Shown: positions 1 through 11,090, numbered from the stretch's first letter. The stretch is 64,000 nt of DNA from Bugula neritina (GCA_964035545.1 OZ037766.1:23426767-23490766); one strand, 5' to 3'. Program-made: numbers and translations. The notes: a model not told the origin generated them from the sequence alone.

Positions 1-555
1 TGCCAAATCGGTCGACACAGGCCAGCTCACGTCCGGCCATCACTACCGCCGACTTGTTAAAGTCGATGTAGCAGCTGTGTCGCTTCAGAAATGGCATGCC
101 CAAGATGGCGTCCTCCTTGAGTTGACTGACGAAGGTCTCGCTGATCGTCTGATCACGAACTCTACCAGTCAACTGGATTACCCCATAGAAATGAATACAC
201 GACCCGTCTGCCAACGTGCCGTGCTCCCCTTCATATGGTTCTAGGCTAGCCCTGTCCCTGGCACTGAGAGTGTCAAATAGACGCCGACTCAGTAGGTTTG
301 TGGTGCACCCAGTATCCAACAGGAATGTGACAGCTTTGCTGGCAAGCTTGACGGGGAGGAAAGAGCTGCTTCCATATGGCTGAGCGCTCACTGAGCGGTT
401 CGTCTCTTGAGGCGACACCTCATGTGCATGGAGTTGGGGATGCACCTGAGCTTTTCGGTTGCGAGGGATTCGTCGACGTCGCGTGGGTAAGCAGGTTACA
501 TCTCGGTCTTGCTCACACACGAGCGGCCGAGTGAATTCTCGGACTGGTGCTCATG
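1..555 (-). CDS. Retrotransposon pol fragment: aspartic protease (partial)
   Basis: The minus-strand frame is open from about 555 to the window edge. It carries the retropepsin signature LLDTGCTTNLLS (catalytic Asp-Thr-Gly at about 305-319) and a downstream AILGMPFL flap/partner motif typical of Ty3/Gypsy proteases. The enzyme would mature the Gag-Pol polyprotein. The rest of pol continues outside the window. Stops lie between this frame and gag, so either a frameshift strategy is used or the copy is damaged. Confidence 0.7.
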
Positions 556-806
556 TGGGCAACCGAGGAAAATCCCTGTTTCGCTCCCACTCGTCTTACA
601 CTCCCTCATCAGGCAAACCTTCAAAGCGGTTTTTGAGTGCCCAAGCCGGAGGTTTTGGCGGGCCTTGCGGCCTACTAACTCTCCTTGGGGCTTGCCACTC
701 TGGCGAAGGCGGCCTCCTCACCCGGTGGGGTTTGGGCCTTGGCCTCTGCCTTGGGGGGTTAAACTGGGGCCCACGGTCGGTGGAAGTTACCGTGGGCCAT
801 TGCCGT

Positions 807-1658
807 TTAACTGCCTCTCTCTACCGTGGGGGCAACTTCGCATGAAGTGCCCACCACTACCACAGCCCCAGCATACGGGGCGCCGCCTGTCATCGACAGC
901 TGTCGACGACCCTCGGGTCGCTCGGCTGTCGACTGCTGGCGTAGTTGCCTGATCTCAGCTAACAACTCTCGAACCAAGCTTGTAGTCAAGCTAGTCGGCT
1001 CGTCGGCTGCTGCCATGGCGACATGTACAGCTGTCTTCGCTGGCGACGTCGACACGTCGTCGTCTGCTCCGACCTGCTGTATTGTCGTACCAGGCCGACA
1101 CGCACTGATGGCTTGGAAATAGGCATTCCCAAGCCTTAGAGCTCTCATCATAGTTTCAACCTCGGCCACCAGCAGATGCTGTTTTAACCCGAGGTTGTTA
1201 ATAGACTGGAGGAATGCATCCAGTGCTAAGCTCTGTCGACTATCAGCAGGCAAGTCGCCATAGGCAGCTTGTGCCAGTCGTTTGACTACAGTAGCATGCT
1301 CTCGCAGGTTAGTCTTAGAATTTCTCCTAAGCCCCTGGAGTTGCACGCGAGCATCTCGAGCGGTTAATCCAAACCGAGCTCTTAATGCTTCAAATATGTC
1401 ACCGACATTCTGGCTTATCCAATAGGGTTTAGCCGGCCCTGTCAGACATAACCGCAGCTGGATCAGAGTAACTCTATTTGGCCATCTGCAGATGGCCGCC
1501 ACATCACTAAACTCAGTGATGAATTGCTCCACATCTTCTTCTCCCGAGAAGATGGGAGCCCGCAAGTGGTACCTGTCCATAAGCAGCGCTGGGCCGCCTA
1601 TGTGATCCTCCTCTACTGCTGCCGGTTCCTGTCCGGGCGCGTCGTCCTCGTCGGCCAT
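807..1658 (-). CDS. Retrotransposon gag polyprotein
   Basis: A 283-residue frame opening with an acidic N-terminus (MADEDDAPG) and containing the hydrophobic/tryptophan pattern of Ty3/Gypsy capsids (EQFITEFSDVAAICRWP near residue 45, followed by a long helical region with LRLCLTGPAKPYW and FEALRARFGL). It should form the virus-like particle shell of the element. No CCHC zinc knuckle is visible before the stop; the expected position falls in the degenerate 555-806 linker. The frame is intact over its full length, unlike the linker. Confidence 0.75.
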   Translation of the reverse strand: MADEDDAPGQEPAAVEEDHIGGPALLMDRYHLRAPIFSGEEDVEQFITEFSDVAAICRWPNRVTLIQLRLCLTGPAKPYWISQNVGDIFEALRARFGLTARDARVQLQGLRRNSKTNLREHATVVKRLAQAAYGDLPADSRQSLALDAFLQSINNLGLKQHLLVAEVETMMRALRLGNAYFQAISACRPGTTIQQVGADDDVSTSPAKTAVHVAMAAADEPTSLTTSLVRELLAEIRQLRQQSTAERPEGRRQLSMTGGAPYAGAVVVVGTSCEVAPTVERGS

Positions 1659-1719
1659 CTTCTTTCTACTCCCTGGCTGGGAGCACTTGTATTAAGTGGA
1701 GTCCCACTGCTGCCACCAC

Positions 1720-2073
1720 TGTAGTGAATTTCTCAATTCACTATATTATGTGGGTCGACTTATACAAAGCTACTACACCAGGTTATTTACGTTATAACAA
1801 GTTTATTATTTACAAGAAACAAGAATTGAATTACTACTAACATGAATTGTACGATTTTATAACACTGAGCACTTTGCACACAACTACTCTAAGCGAAGTC
1901 CCAAGCTGCTCTGCCCGGCTAGCTACTCAGCGTGCTTCTACTACGCGTAGCTAGCTCCACCTGCTATCAATTAACAGTCCTTCCTAATTGGCTGGTATTA
2001 GTGGTGCCACTGTCGACTGTAAGATGTACGTCGGCTGGGAGTCGATGTAGTCGACCTCCACAATAAGATAACA
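1720..2073 (-). repeat. 5' long terminal repeat of the Gypsy-like element
   Basis: A 354-bp stretch bounded on the minus strand by TGTTATC and CACTACA (the TG...CA rule). It contains an AATAAA signal (minus strand, near 1803-1815). It sits immediately before the presumed primer-binding site and gag. The paired LTR is not in the window, so the borders are inferred from one copy. Confidence 0.65.
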
Positions 2074-2129
2074 TAGAGTCGACCCTTTCGATATATAAAC
2101 TAATTGTTAATTGCACTACTGAAATCCAT

Positions 2130-2605
2130 TATACTCCAAACCCCCACCCCAATATTAGAAAGCGTGTGCCTTATTTACCTACTTTTCTATTTGTGCTATT
2201 ATTACCTGTACCAATTGTACTGGGCACCACCCACAATACATCAATTGGAGAAGATTTCAAATCATCCATCATTGCTGAATTGTGAACAAACTCAGTGAAA
2301 TTCTTCTGTAGTTCCTCTAAAAACTTTTTGATAAAGCGTTGCAATGGGTCACACGTCAATTTAAACATCTAGCTCTTTCTTTTGGAGAAGTAGTTCAGAA
2401 AAATACCGTTAAAACTCCAATAAAATTTCAAAGAGATGCCCAGAAGATTTTTAGAAAAAGAATCTGAACCAGGTAGTTTCCGGTAGAATTGGCACAGGTA
2501 ATAATGGCACAAATGAAAAGTTAGGTAAAAGTGGCACATTTTCAAAATTATCATTGAAGATTTGAGTTGGGGGCTAAGCATTCAGCATGGGGGGTTTGGA
2601 GGTTT
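2130..2605. repeat. Imperfect inverted repeat (fold-back) of unknown origin
   Basis: The segment about 2130-2225 is mirrored in reverse complement by about 2480-2605. The best-matching core reads ATTATTACCTGTACCAATT on the left and ATTATTACCTGTGCCAATT in the reverse complement of the right arm, and a C-rich stretch (CTCCAAACCCCC) is present in both arms. About 260 bp separate the arms. No clear target duplication was found. Confidence 0.55.
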
Positions 2606-4020
2606 TGGAAAATTTAACACTAATGAATAATTTTTATCTAAAATTTGAGCAGTTCATTGAGTGTGGGGAAAGATACCGTGTTTTGGAAAGAGTAGCCACC
2701 ACTTTAGTGTAACTTTAAGGACATTGCTGCTGTGATGAAAAGCAGTAATATGACTGAACTCCTGAATTTTCAGGTTCAGGTTATTTATTGTAGCAAATAT
2801 ATTTACTGGGTATGTAGTATACAGTGCGTAGAAAGTGACTTGCATGGCTGCTAAAAGTTGGTCTTTTGGCTTTTGCAAATTTTTTAACCTCCATTCAAAA
2901 TGGAACAGAGAACAGTTAGGGTAGATTAATTATTAAACACTTTTATGTGAGATTGCAGAATACGGTTTGGTTAAATAGATGAACTGATATGAAGATTTAT
3001 AGATATACATATACATGTAACTTGGAAGAGCTCAAAAAGCCATCAACAACCTGCTTGAATTTTTCAAAATCTAAATCCCCCAAAATGTCTAAATTCTCAT
3101 TATAGGGGAACTCACCCTAGGTTGAGAACCACTGTTTTAGAAATTAGTAAAATCCATGTTCACCCAGCCAACATAAATATTATCTTTAAAATTCAATTGT
3201 TGAACTTATAAGTTTGATGAAAATGTGACTCCCAGACAAAAGAATTGTAATAATACCAGTTACCTCAAGAAAGTACCACTAGGCAGTAAAGATTTGCAGT
3301 GTATGCAGGTACGAATTGTAATATCATTCACTTCTGTTCAGGTTCAAGTAGCGAGCTTAGGAAGAAAGCATCAATAAACATGAAAATATTCAGGTTCATC
3401 CGCGTTATCCCATCAACAATGGATGACATCATCTGTTTATGGCTTCTCATTGTATAAAAATGTTTGAAATATTTTATGCAAAATTATGCTAGAAAATTAT
3501 GCAGTTTTTCCAACAATTATCTTGTGTAGTTTTGCAATAAAATTCTTAACATGGCTTGCTAGCTCTAGAAGTTTATTTTGTTAGGGATTTATTTTATACT
3601 GATTAGTTGTAGGGATGACCAGGGCACAATAGTCATAGGTGTACAAAAAGCCTGTTAAGTTGTCAGAGAACTTATTGACGTAGAGTTTATCCAAAAATTT
3701 TCTTGCATGATTTTGCAATAAAATATCTTAATATAGCTTGCTAGCTATAGAAGTTAATTTTTTTATGGATTACTTTTATGCTGATTAGTAGCACTCACTA
3801 TATTATGTTTTTTTTCTAGTTGAAATTAGGTAATTATAATACTTTAAAATAATTATAAATACATGTAGTCTCATTTACAGGCAACAAATAGGCATAAAAT
3901 TTGTTGTTAAGTAATTTATAATTTGTCATATGAAATATTCGGCTTTTGACATTTTGCAGCTATATGGAACAAAATTGAAACTATTTTTGCATGAACGCTA
4001 TAAAATATGTATTTTATAGC
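2606..4020. other. Intergenic repeat-derived DNA, no gene seen
   Basis: No convincing coding exon in either strand. It contains a hAT-like terminus whose inward-reading end is the complement of CCTAGGTTGAGAACCACTG (3114-3132), and an imperfect direct repeat: about 3510-3610 and about 3690-3795 share TTTTGCAATAAAAT, then CTTGCTAGCT(C/A)TAGAAGTT and a closing CTGATTAGT. Confidence 0.5.
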
Positions 4021-4021
4021 G

Positions 4022-4153
<132 letters not shown>

Positions 4154-4391
4154 TACAGATTAATCCAATACGCCCTAGGGCATTAAATGGATATCATTCT
4201 TAGTGATCTTGGTAGTTGATTCCACAGCACAAGTTTTCTAAAATGTGAGGACCTTTGGCCAGCGGATGATAAATGAAAAGGTAGGTACACGGAGGAAACT
4301 GGCTGATAATGAGTAGAATAGAGAGCGGAGGTTGAAGAGTTGAGTGAATAAAATAGCTTGTGCTTGCTTGAGTATTTTGTATTTGTATAGT

Positions 4392-4658
4392 TTATCTACA
4401 GTTAGAATAGGTATCTAATGTCTTAAATAGGTCTTTGGTTGGAAATCTACAAGGTTTGCGATTAATTATTCTTACAATTTTCTTTTGAAACTGAATCAAC
4501 CTTTGAAGATGAACTCTAGATGTATTTCCCCAGGATTCAATGGGGTAGCATAACTTAGAGTGTATGAATGAACAATACAACAATGTTAAAACTTGTTTAG
4601 GAACAAAATTACTTAAACGATAAAAAAGACCAGCTGCAGGTCTAAGATCTCTTAGCAA
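4392..4658 (-). pseudogene. LINE RT C-terminal region fragment
   Basis: An 88-residue frame matching the region after the thumb of CR1/Jockey-type elements (LRPAAGLFYRLSNFVP, HSKLCYPIESWGNT, QFQKKIVRIIN). It is separated by one stop from the preceding IKFLGVVIDKHLCWSSHAN segment. A shifted frame below 4392 still encodes the closing [12 protein letters not shown] block. Confidence 0.7.
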
Positions 4659-4802
4659 TTAGTTGGCGTGTGATGACCAGCATAAGTGCTTATCAATTAC
4701 TACTCCAAGAAATTTTATCTCGTCAACCTCTTCAATATTCATGTCATTTAAAGTTCGACTTCGATCAAAAATAAACTTATTTTGATGGTTTTTAAATATC
4801 AT

Positions 4803-5230
4803 GTACCGTAGCAGGTTTTTTCATAGTGTAGTGAAAATCAAGCACACACTTGTTTTGTTATTATTTGAGTTGTTCTCCCCTGCTACTTTTTTTGTATGTT
4901 AAATAATTATAAGCATGTGAGCCGAATTCGGAACCAAAGGTATGATTTCGGATGGGGTCTGTCCGATTTCGGATGGCGGAACTCCGAATTCGGCCGATTC
5001 CGGACCCCTAAGTGGCAGGCACTTTTCTGACAGTATATAAAGGCGAGCATTTTAGTATCAATTCAGTCTAACACTGGAGCTCGCAGAGGAAACTACTATA
5101 TATATATATATATATATATCAATAAAGGCTATTAGAATCAATATTTTACAAAGACTGTTATTCAACAATTAATAGTACTGGCATGCAGACTACTTAATCT
5201 GTTTCATTAAACCCGCAAAATCATGACAAT
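4803..5230 (+). mobile_element. LTR-like insertion inside the LINE
   Basis: Roughly 420 bp split the LINE reading frame between LTINY and KYMIFKN. Inside are a TATA box with TATATAAAGGCGAGC (about 5034-5049), a GGAGCTCGCAGAG block (5076-5088), an (AT)n tract (5098-5119) and CAATAAAGG (5120-5128), the layout of an LTR promoter followed by a polyadenylation signal. A run of short ATTCGG/TTTCGGA motifs at 4923-5005 precedes the TATA box. ATCATG occurs at both edges and may be a short target duplication. No coding sequence, so a solo LTR is the likeliest explanation. Confidence 0.5.
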
Positions 5231-5636
5231 AGTTTATAGTTAGTTTATTCGTTTGACACCATTTATTAAGTTTTACTAAGTCATAACTGATTTTAGAAAA
5301 TGCATAATTGAGGTTCCTAGATTTAAAAAACAGATTTGTGTCATCTGCATACAGTATGGGAGTTAGATATTTTAAATTGAGAAAAAGATCATTGATGTAT
5401 AGTAGAAATAGGGTTGAACATAATATGGAGCCTTGAGGTACATCCCATGTTATAGTACTAGTTTTAGAAAAGGATTCATTTATTTTACTTATCTGGGTTC
5501 TGTTTGTTAAATAATCTTGAATCCACTGAATGGCTAAGCCGCTGAAATTATATTGCTTTAGGTAATTTTTTACAAAGTATAATATGACCAATGGTGTCGA
5601 ATGTTTTACGAAAGTCAATGGACATACCAAGAACAC
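5190..5636 (-). pseudogene. LINE reverse transcriptase fragment
   Basis: A 148-residue frame covering RT motifs 4-6: the QGSIL turn and YADD active site are intact. The N-terminal 20 residues are out of frame relative to the family; the correct frame (GMSIDFRKTFDTIGH) is in a neighbouring phase, which shows a small frameshift. The last 14 residues belong to the inserted DNA. Confidence 0.75.
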
Positions 5637-5667
5637 ATTTGCTTTTTATTTTGTACAAAAATAGAAT

Positions 5668-7041
5668 TTATATGACGTTACTCAATTTATTTTTAATAAT
5701 TTTAGCGTACACAGGCTTGCTACAGCCCAGTGTGACATTGTTATTACTATCTTTACCCTGGGGTACAAGGTAGTCGCTAACATAGTAGCATGGTTCAACT
5801 CTAATTGGCTGTTTTGGTCCAAAGTACTTTGGCATGGGAATACTGTCAAAATGCTGGTCAACATTTTCACTAATATCGATCAACAGTCCAATGCCAGACG
5901 ATGCGGATGGTTGGTTTTCTGCCTCTTCATAAAGAGAGTGTGTACTCGTAGTTAGATCGTTATCACTATCATGTGAAAGCTTCTCAGCTGAGTTTCTTTG
6001 TGGTAGAGGAGGTGGAGCCTCTGGAACTGAACCATAACCTGTGGAGAGAGCTGAGCAAGTTGATGAGCTCCGGGAATATATTATACTCGACTTCTTTCGA
6101 TAACTATCAATACTTTCATATATATTCTCATTGATATCACCGGAGCTCATCTGCACTCCTTGGCTGTGAGAAATCGTAGTGTTGGTGAGCATAGCTTGCG
6201 ATTTGAAGGGGCTTGTGGTAACAGTTGCGCTCCCTGTAACACATATGCATGATTTTATAACGCATCTGATAAAGATCAATTCCAAGTAATCAAGTCAAGT
6301 TCAATTTGTTTAGAAGTTTTATCGCAGAAGCTATTAAGCACGTGGGAGTTATGAGCATCGTACAATACATATATTAAATGTATGTTACTATAACATTTAT
6401 GAATATATTGTAGAATAAATTCGTTTTATTCACTGTCTATAAACAAAACAGGTTATCATTTCAATTTTGTGAATACTCTAGATTTCCAGCTACTTGCTAT
6501 AGACTCACTAGAACTAATGGCATCAGAATTGAGCAAAGTGTACCACTCGTCTCGGTCTTCCATGTTATAAAATAATATCTGCATTCGCTTAAATCCTCGT
6601 CCTTTGATACTAAGACAATATGGTCGAAGAGTTCCTCCATTAAACTTTTCGCATTTCAAATCTTTACAAGCAGAAGGCAGAGTTAAAGTTCTAGATATAG
6701 AAGCACAGACGGCAGAAAGTTTTGCAGGCTGAACTTGTATAGTGATGAGCCAAGCAGGAATGGGACCGGCCGAAGCAGCTAAGGTCACTCTACATGACAT
6801 CCATTTCTACATCAAGTCATCGGAAATGTAAGCAAACAAAACTCAGTAAAGTAATGTTGAATAAGTTAGAAAATAGAGCTTACAGGATAATCAGTGCTAG
6901 TATTCAAAAGATAAACTCCAATTTTAGTGCTCATTTTTGGACACGTTCAAATTAAGTAGTGAGTAGGAAATGATACAATGAAGTTGAACTCACCTTAGAG
7001 AATCCAAAGCAAATTTTAACAGGCTTCCAAGAATTAGACAT
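5668..7041 (-). CDS. PH-domain docking adaptor with tyrosine motifs and SH3 ligand (DOK-like, no PTB)
   Basis: Three exons on the minus strand: 7041-6994, 6806-6509, 6233-5668 (phases 0 and 1), giving 303 residues. The ATG at 7041 follows an in-frame stop. Residues about 15-112 read as a pleckstrin-homology domain: a SKKWMSCRVTL first strand, AWLITIQV, YCLSIKGRG, and the closing helix MEDRDEWYTLLN with its invariant tryptophan. The remaining tail is disordered and carries tyrosine sites of SH2-ligand type (IYESI, SLYEEAE, YVSDYLVP, VYAKII) plus a PPPLPQR class-II SH3 ligand. The architecture fits a membrane-recruited substrate or scaffold of tyrosine kinases, as in DOK proteins, but no IRS-type PTB domain follows the PH domain. 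Exact family is an inference. Confidence 0.75.
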
Positions 7042-8151
7042 TATGTCATATTTGTTAATGAAGGTTTAGTTAGATTGCAATTAGTCAATTATGCGAAGAT
7101 GCTTTTGCGGTGGATAATATAGAAGGCCTTTAATGAACAGGCGATACCAGCTGGAAAGTAGCTTATCAGGATATTAAACATAGATAGCAGACACCCATAC
7201 AGTAAAGGCTCCAGTTTTTATCAATAGTTACATATTTTACTACAGTAGCACAACTGATAATAAACACTAGCACTGACCGACTACGTATCAAGATAAAATT
7301 ATTGTTAGAGAAATATTTTTCCTGATCCGTCAGGACTTATCCTAATATCCCAATAATCGTTATAGTGCACGTTTATTATTGAAATATACAAATATACTTA
7401 TAATAAATTACAAGTATACTAATACTCTAAGGTAACTGGTTATTAATGCATGGTATAAAACTAAGAGCAGTAAATTAATGTTTGAGTTAAATGGTATCTA
7501 CATTCACTAAAACCTTCCCAGTTCAAAGCACTAGTATCATTATATAGGGTAGAGATATAATTAAGTAATTATTAGCAACATCAAAGGCTCTGTCTTCTAA
7601 CTCAGGTTATATATATAGTCTGAGTGACTCATGCGATTTTTTGGAGCAGAAAAAAATCAGCGATTAAAGAAAATAACAAACATAAGTAAAATCTAAATAT
7701 GATACTGTTATTGAATCAGATAACATAATGATAGCTAGACACCATAAAATTTTTAATAATAGCATTTTGATAAGAAACACAACTCCATAATTGATGTGAA
7801 GGTGTAACTGAGATATTTCTATATACTCTTAAAGCATAGACGCATAACCAAAGACAGAAGCATTCTTACTTTATTAAAAAACATTTTTGAAACTTTTAAA
7901 ATTACACGAACGAAAAAACAATACTATTAGCTAGATAATCATGGACTAGCTATAGAGCCATCGAAAGTATTAATTATATTGAAATACTGAAGAATATTAT
8001 TGGTTAGTAAATATTACACACTACAGCAGCAGTAGAATGTTTCTATCTTAAGGGGGTTGGGCTGGTAGATATTGAGAATTACAATATTAGCTAACTAAGG
8101 TAGGCAGGAATGATACAGGAGTTAAATCTGACAATTGCTGAGCACTTAAAT
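7042..8151. other. Intergenic between adaptor 5' end and LMAN2 3' end
   Basis: About 1.1 kb of AT-rich DNA without recognisable exons or repeats. It must hold the promoter of the adaptor gene and the 3' untranslated region of LMAN2 (the stop codon of LMAN2 is itself followed by TTTAAG on the minus strand). Confidence 0.5.
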
Positions 8152-10418
8152 TCAATAAAAGCGTTTTCTTGAGTTATCTTGGTGTCTTTGGAAGACCAGG
8201 AAGCCAACAAGAACGACAACTCCAACAGCGACACACAAAAGCACAATTATCAACAGGAGCTTCAATCCAGACCACGAGCCAGAAAAGAATCCTGGTTTGG
8301 GGTCATCTACATGATCTGCAACAGGAAATACACATATATGTATAATGATACATGTATACCAACAGCAGCTATATGAGTTTACAGCATATCACGACTTTAC
8401 TTTGGTACTCAGGGCAGATATAAAACATAGTTATAGTAGTAAGGCAATTTATTTTCGTAACTACAGAAAAATTAGAGAAAAGTATATATAAGAATTACCT
8501 TAGGAAAAAAGACACAACAAAAATGTAGCGAATAAGAAGAAAAGGTACGAAAGTAATGAATACACAACACAAATCGATGTTTTCCCAGGCACATGAGCCC
8601 AATGCGGGAAAAGCATGTGCGGCCAGATGAATAAAAAATAGTAGTTAATCAGCCCAATGCGGGAGAAGCAAGTACGGCCGAATTTAGCAATATAATGCGA
8701 TAAATCTGTGTTGTCCGAGTCTGGATTTTTCCTTTTTGATCTTTTATCAGCACGTATAACAGCAGCTATAGGAGTTTACATCACATGACAACTTTACTTT
8801 AGTAGTCAGGGCAGACATACCTCGGGGAGGTGAAAATATGGACGCGCTGGGCTCCACTTTACTGTAGTCATCATCTTGTTTAAGTTGAGATTCCAGCTCA
8901 TAGAATTTGACGGAAATAATATCGTGGTTGTCTGGTGACAGAAAGAATATATGGTAAAAATATGATTAGTTATATAACAGCAAAATAAAAATACAACAAA
9001 ATATAAACAGATACAGAATATCTACCAGCAAAACACGAAACAGATTTCAATGGTGACATTGCAATGTTTTAAAATTTACCTGCAAGGTCTCCAGTGGCTG
9101 CCGTTAGTCCCAGATAGTACCCAGTAGGCAAATGAACTCCTTCAACCACGAAACATTCTTCCCAGTTTTGTTTATTGTCTATGTCAGTCGACACCTAGGA
9201 GTATATAACACACAATATGAGAAGTAATAATTGATAAGGCAGATACCATCTAACCATTGTGAGCTATACCTAAATATATGGAAAGCTGAGAGCAATTTCC
9301 TCATTTAGAATTTCTTTACTCTATGCATTTAACCAGAGAAGACAACTCCTGGCTCTCAGCAAATAGTGATAAATCTACAGATTTTTCAACAAAGTGTATA
9401 TAATTATGTAATATGGACAACAAAGCCACTCACACTAAGCTTGTTGTCCAAGTATCTGACGGCTATAAAAGTTTCATGGTTGACGTTTCTGGCTGTAACA
9501 GAGCATCCAGCTAACTCAGTGTGTGTACCATCTCTGTCGTGATCATATGCCAGCGTGCCATTGTTTATCATAGCAGATATATATGGGTGTTGGTGATTGT
9601 GAGGCCCATTATGGTTGTTGTATGTGTCCAGTAGAACAGCAAGTCCATGAAAATGGTTTTTATAACCAAAAACATCACCTAAAAGATTCAACAGATGCGT
9701 GTATAAAATTGACTCAACATCGAGTTGAATATCATATTCACATGATGTGTGTGTATATATTATTGCTTAGAATACAAACCCAATACTAGAGGATCTTTAG
9801 CATACCAGAATGCAAAGCCATCGCCATGGAGACCATTCTCACCTTGACCATGTATTGCAAATTGTATGTGGACTTCCCAGTTGTGGTATACTATTGGCTA
9901 AAAGAAATCAATAATATATTCATAATAAATTCATGAAAGTTTACTGTTACAAAATCTTGCTTGAGGCACAAACTTTTAAGATATTTTATGGGTGAGAGAA
10001 TTCTTAGTCCAACCTGAATATTCCACAATCCTCCTTGCTGACTTTGCTCATCTCTGGTCAGCCTCACTCGGTCAGTCATTATTACTGATTGGCCAAGGAT
10101 GTCCCAATATGAACCTTGAGTATAAAAATACGCATAATAAAATACTACCGTCATTTCATAAAAATACATGATTCATCAGCACTTTGAAGCCGTTATATAA
10201 CGCGCATTGAGCCATTGGTTACCAGCTTGATAAGGTGTTGTGCATTAGCAGGTACAATAACTTACCTGTATTAGCAGGTACAATAACTTACCTGTATAAG
10301 GAGAGGTGAGTGTGTGCTCTCTTCTAAGATACTCAGACTGTACATTATAAAACTGACTAGCAAATATCAATAAATATTTGAGGAAGAAGACTGAAAATAA
10401 ATTCAATCCGGGATGCAT
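8152..10418 (-). CDS. LMAN2: Vesicular integral-membrane L-type lectin (VIP36/VIPL)
   Basis: Seven exons: 10418-10292, 10114-10014, 9897-9780, 9678-9434, 9194-9080, 8931-8821, 8315-8152; total 326 residues in one frame. A signal peptide (LKYLLIFASQF) is followed by the family opening EYLRREHTL, the L-type lectin fold with GQGENGLHGDGFAFWY, the calcium/mannose loop LLDTYNNHNG, YDHDRDG with the ligand-contacting His, the disulfide pair ELAGCSV / EECFVVEG, and GDLADNHDIISVKFYEL. A single transmembrane helix precedes a short cytosolic tail ending SRKRFY, the ER-export signal of VIP36. It should carry high-mannose glycoproteins between ER and Golgi. Length equals the animal orthologues. Exon 1 ends inside a 26-bp tandem duplication (see findings). 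Confidence 0.95.
8594..8682. repeat. Two-copy intronic direct repeat
   Basis: GAGCCCAATGCGGGAAAAGC near 8594 recurs as CAGCCCAATGCGGGAGAAGC near 8650, each ending (T/A)GT(G/A)CGGCC. They lie in the last intron of LMAN2 and are CpG-containing in a CpG-poor context, so they may be transposon-derived. Confidence 0.5.
10244..10295. repeat. Perfect 26-bp tandem duplication spanning the exon 1 splice donor of LMAN2
   Basis: Units 10244-10269 and 10270-10295 are identical. Each contains a minus-strand AG|GTAAGT donor, so the gene has two equal donors 26 bp apart. Use of the proximal one (10292/10291) keeps the frame into exon 2. Confidence 0.9.
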
Positions 10419-11090
10419 CTTCTTGTTCTAGTGAATATTTTCCCTATAATAAAAAAGGAATGTTACTAATTATTCATTTATTACTTATAAAAAACAACGT
10501 GCACAATTCAGCCATCTATTAATTTAAGATATTTATGTTAAGTCGCCAGTAAGCAATAATCAATTCAGTAACTTCATAAGTAAAAGATAAGTCTATTATC
10601 ACCTTCAGATTATTAACTCTACTCATACTTCCATCAAACCTAAGTTCTCAACAACCAGAATCAATTGGAAAACAACAAAAAGAGACAGTCTATATGTCGT
10701 GTGACAAAACACTTATAAATGTTTTTTGGAATAAATTACGTGTTGCTACTTTCTATCCATACCAAATCAAGTTTGTAACATTAGCTCATATATGGAATGA
10801 TTATAAGATAGGTTATCAGGTCTAATTTAAATAAATTACAGAGAGTAGCACTTACATTTACTAAAAATAAAATACATTATCCTATATAAACAACTGCTAT
10901 CTAGTAGAGATAACAGTAATAATAATACCTATACTAATAATAATACTATTGCCAGACAGATCAATGAGTTTTATTATTATTCTGAGTTTAATTTCAAATT
11001 CATTTCATTATATTATAATTACAATTATATATAATAACGATGTTATATATGTATTTATCATTATTAGAAACTTTTATAAAATTCACAAGG

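Larger units (their letters stand above)
1..2073 (-). mobile_element. Gypsy-like LTR retrotransposon, 5' part (cut by window start)
   Basis: Read on the minus strand the order is LTR (2073-1720), a short leader, a gag frame (1658-807), a degenerate linker, and a retropepsin domain running off position 1. The LTR begins TGTTATC and ends CTACA; the following TGGTGGCAGCAGTGGGA is where a tRNA primer-binding site is expected. GC content and CpG frequency are far above the flanking DNA, which suggests a relatively young insertion. The far LTR and the reverse transcriptase, RNase H and integrase lie outside the window, so assignment to Gypsy rests on gag/protease style only. Confidence 0.8.
4160..5650 (-). 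mobile_element. Decayed non-LTR retrotransposon (CR1/Jockey-like LINE), 5'-truncated and interrupted
   Basis: On the minus strand the pieces are the end of the reverse transcriptase palm (5640-5225), an unrelated insertion (about 4803-5230), and the thumb/C-terminal region (4805-4160). The RT part shows an IDFRKTFDTIGH-type block in a shifted frame at its start, then WIQDYLTNRTQ, VPQGSIL and the catalytic YADD. After the insertion MIFKNHQNK, IKFLGVVIDKHL and a long C-terminal region with CYPIESWGNTS continue the same protein. Frameshifts and stops make it a dead copy. It ends next to the (AT)n tract and begins a few bases from the stop codon of the adaptor gene. Confidence 0.8.

Noticed and set aside
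459-952. Plus-strand open frames over the retrotransposon
   Set aside because: Shadows of the high-GC minus-strand gag/pol region.
6882-6936. Possible extra adaptor exon (GVYLLNTSTDYP)
   Set aside because: Has a GTAAGC donor but no acceptor in usable phase; exons 7041-6994 and 6806-6509 join directly in frame.
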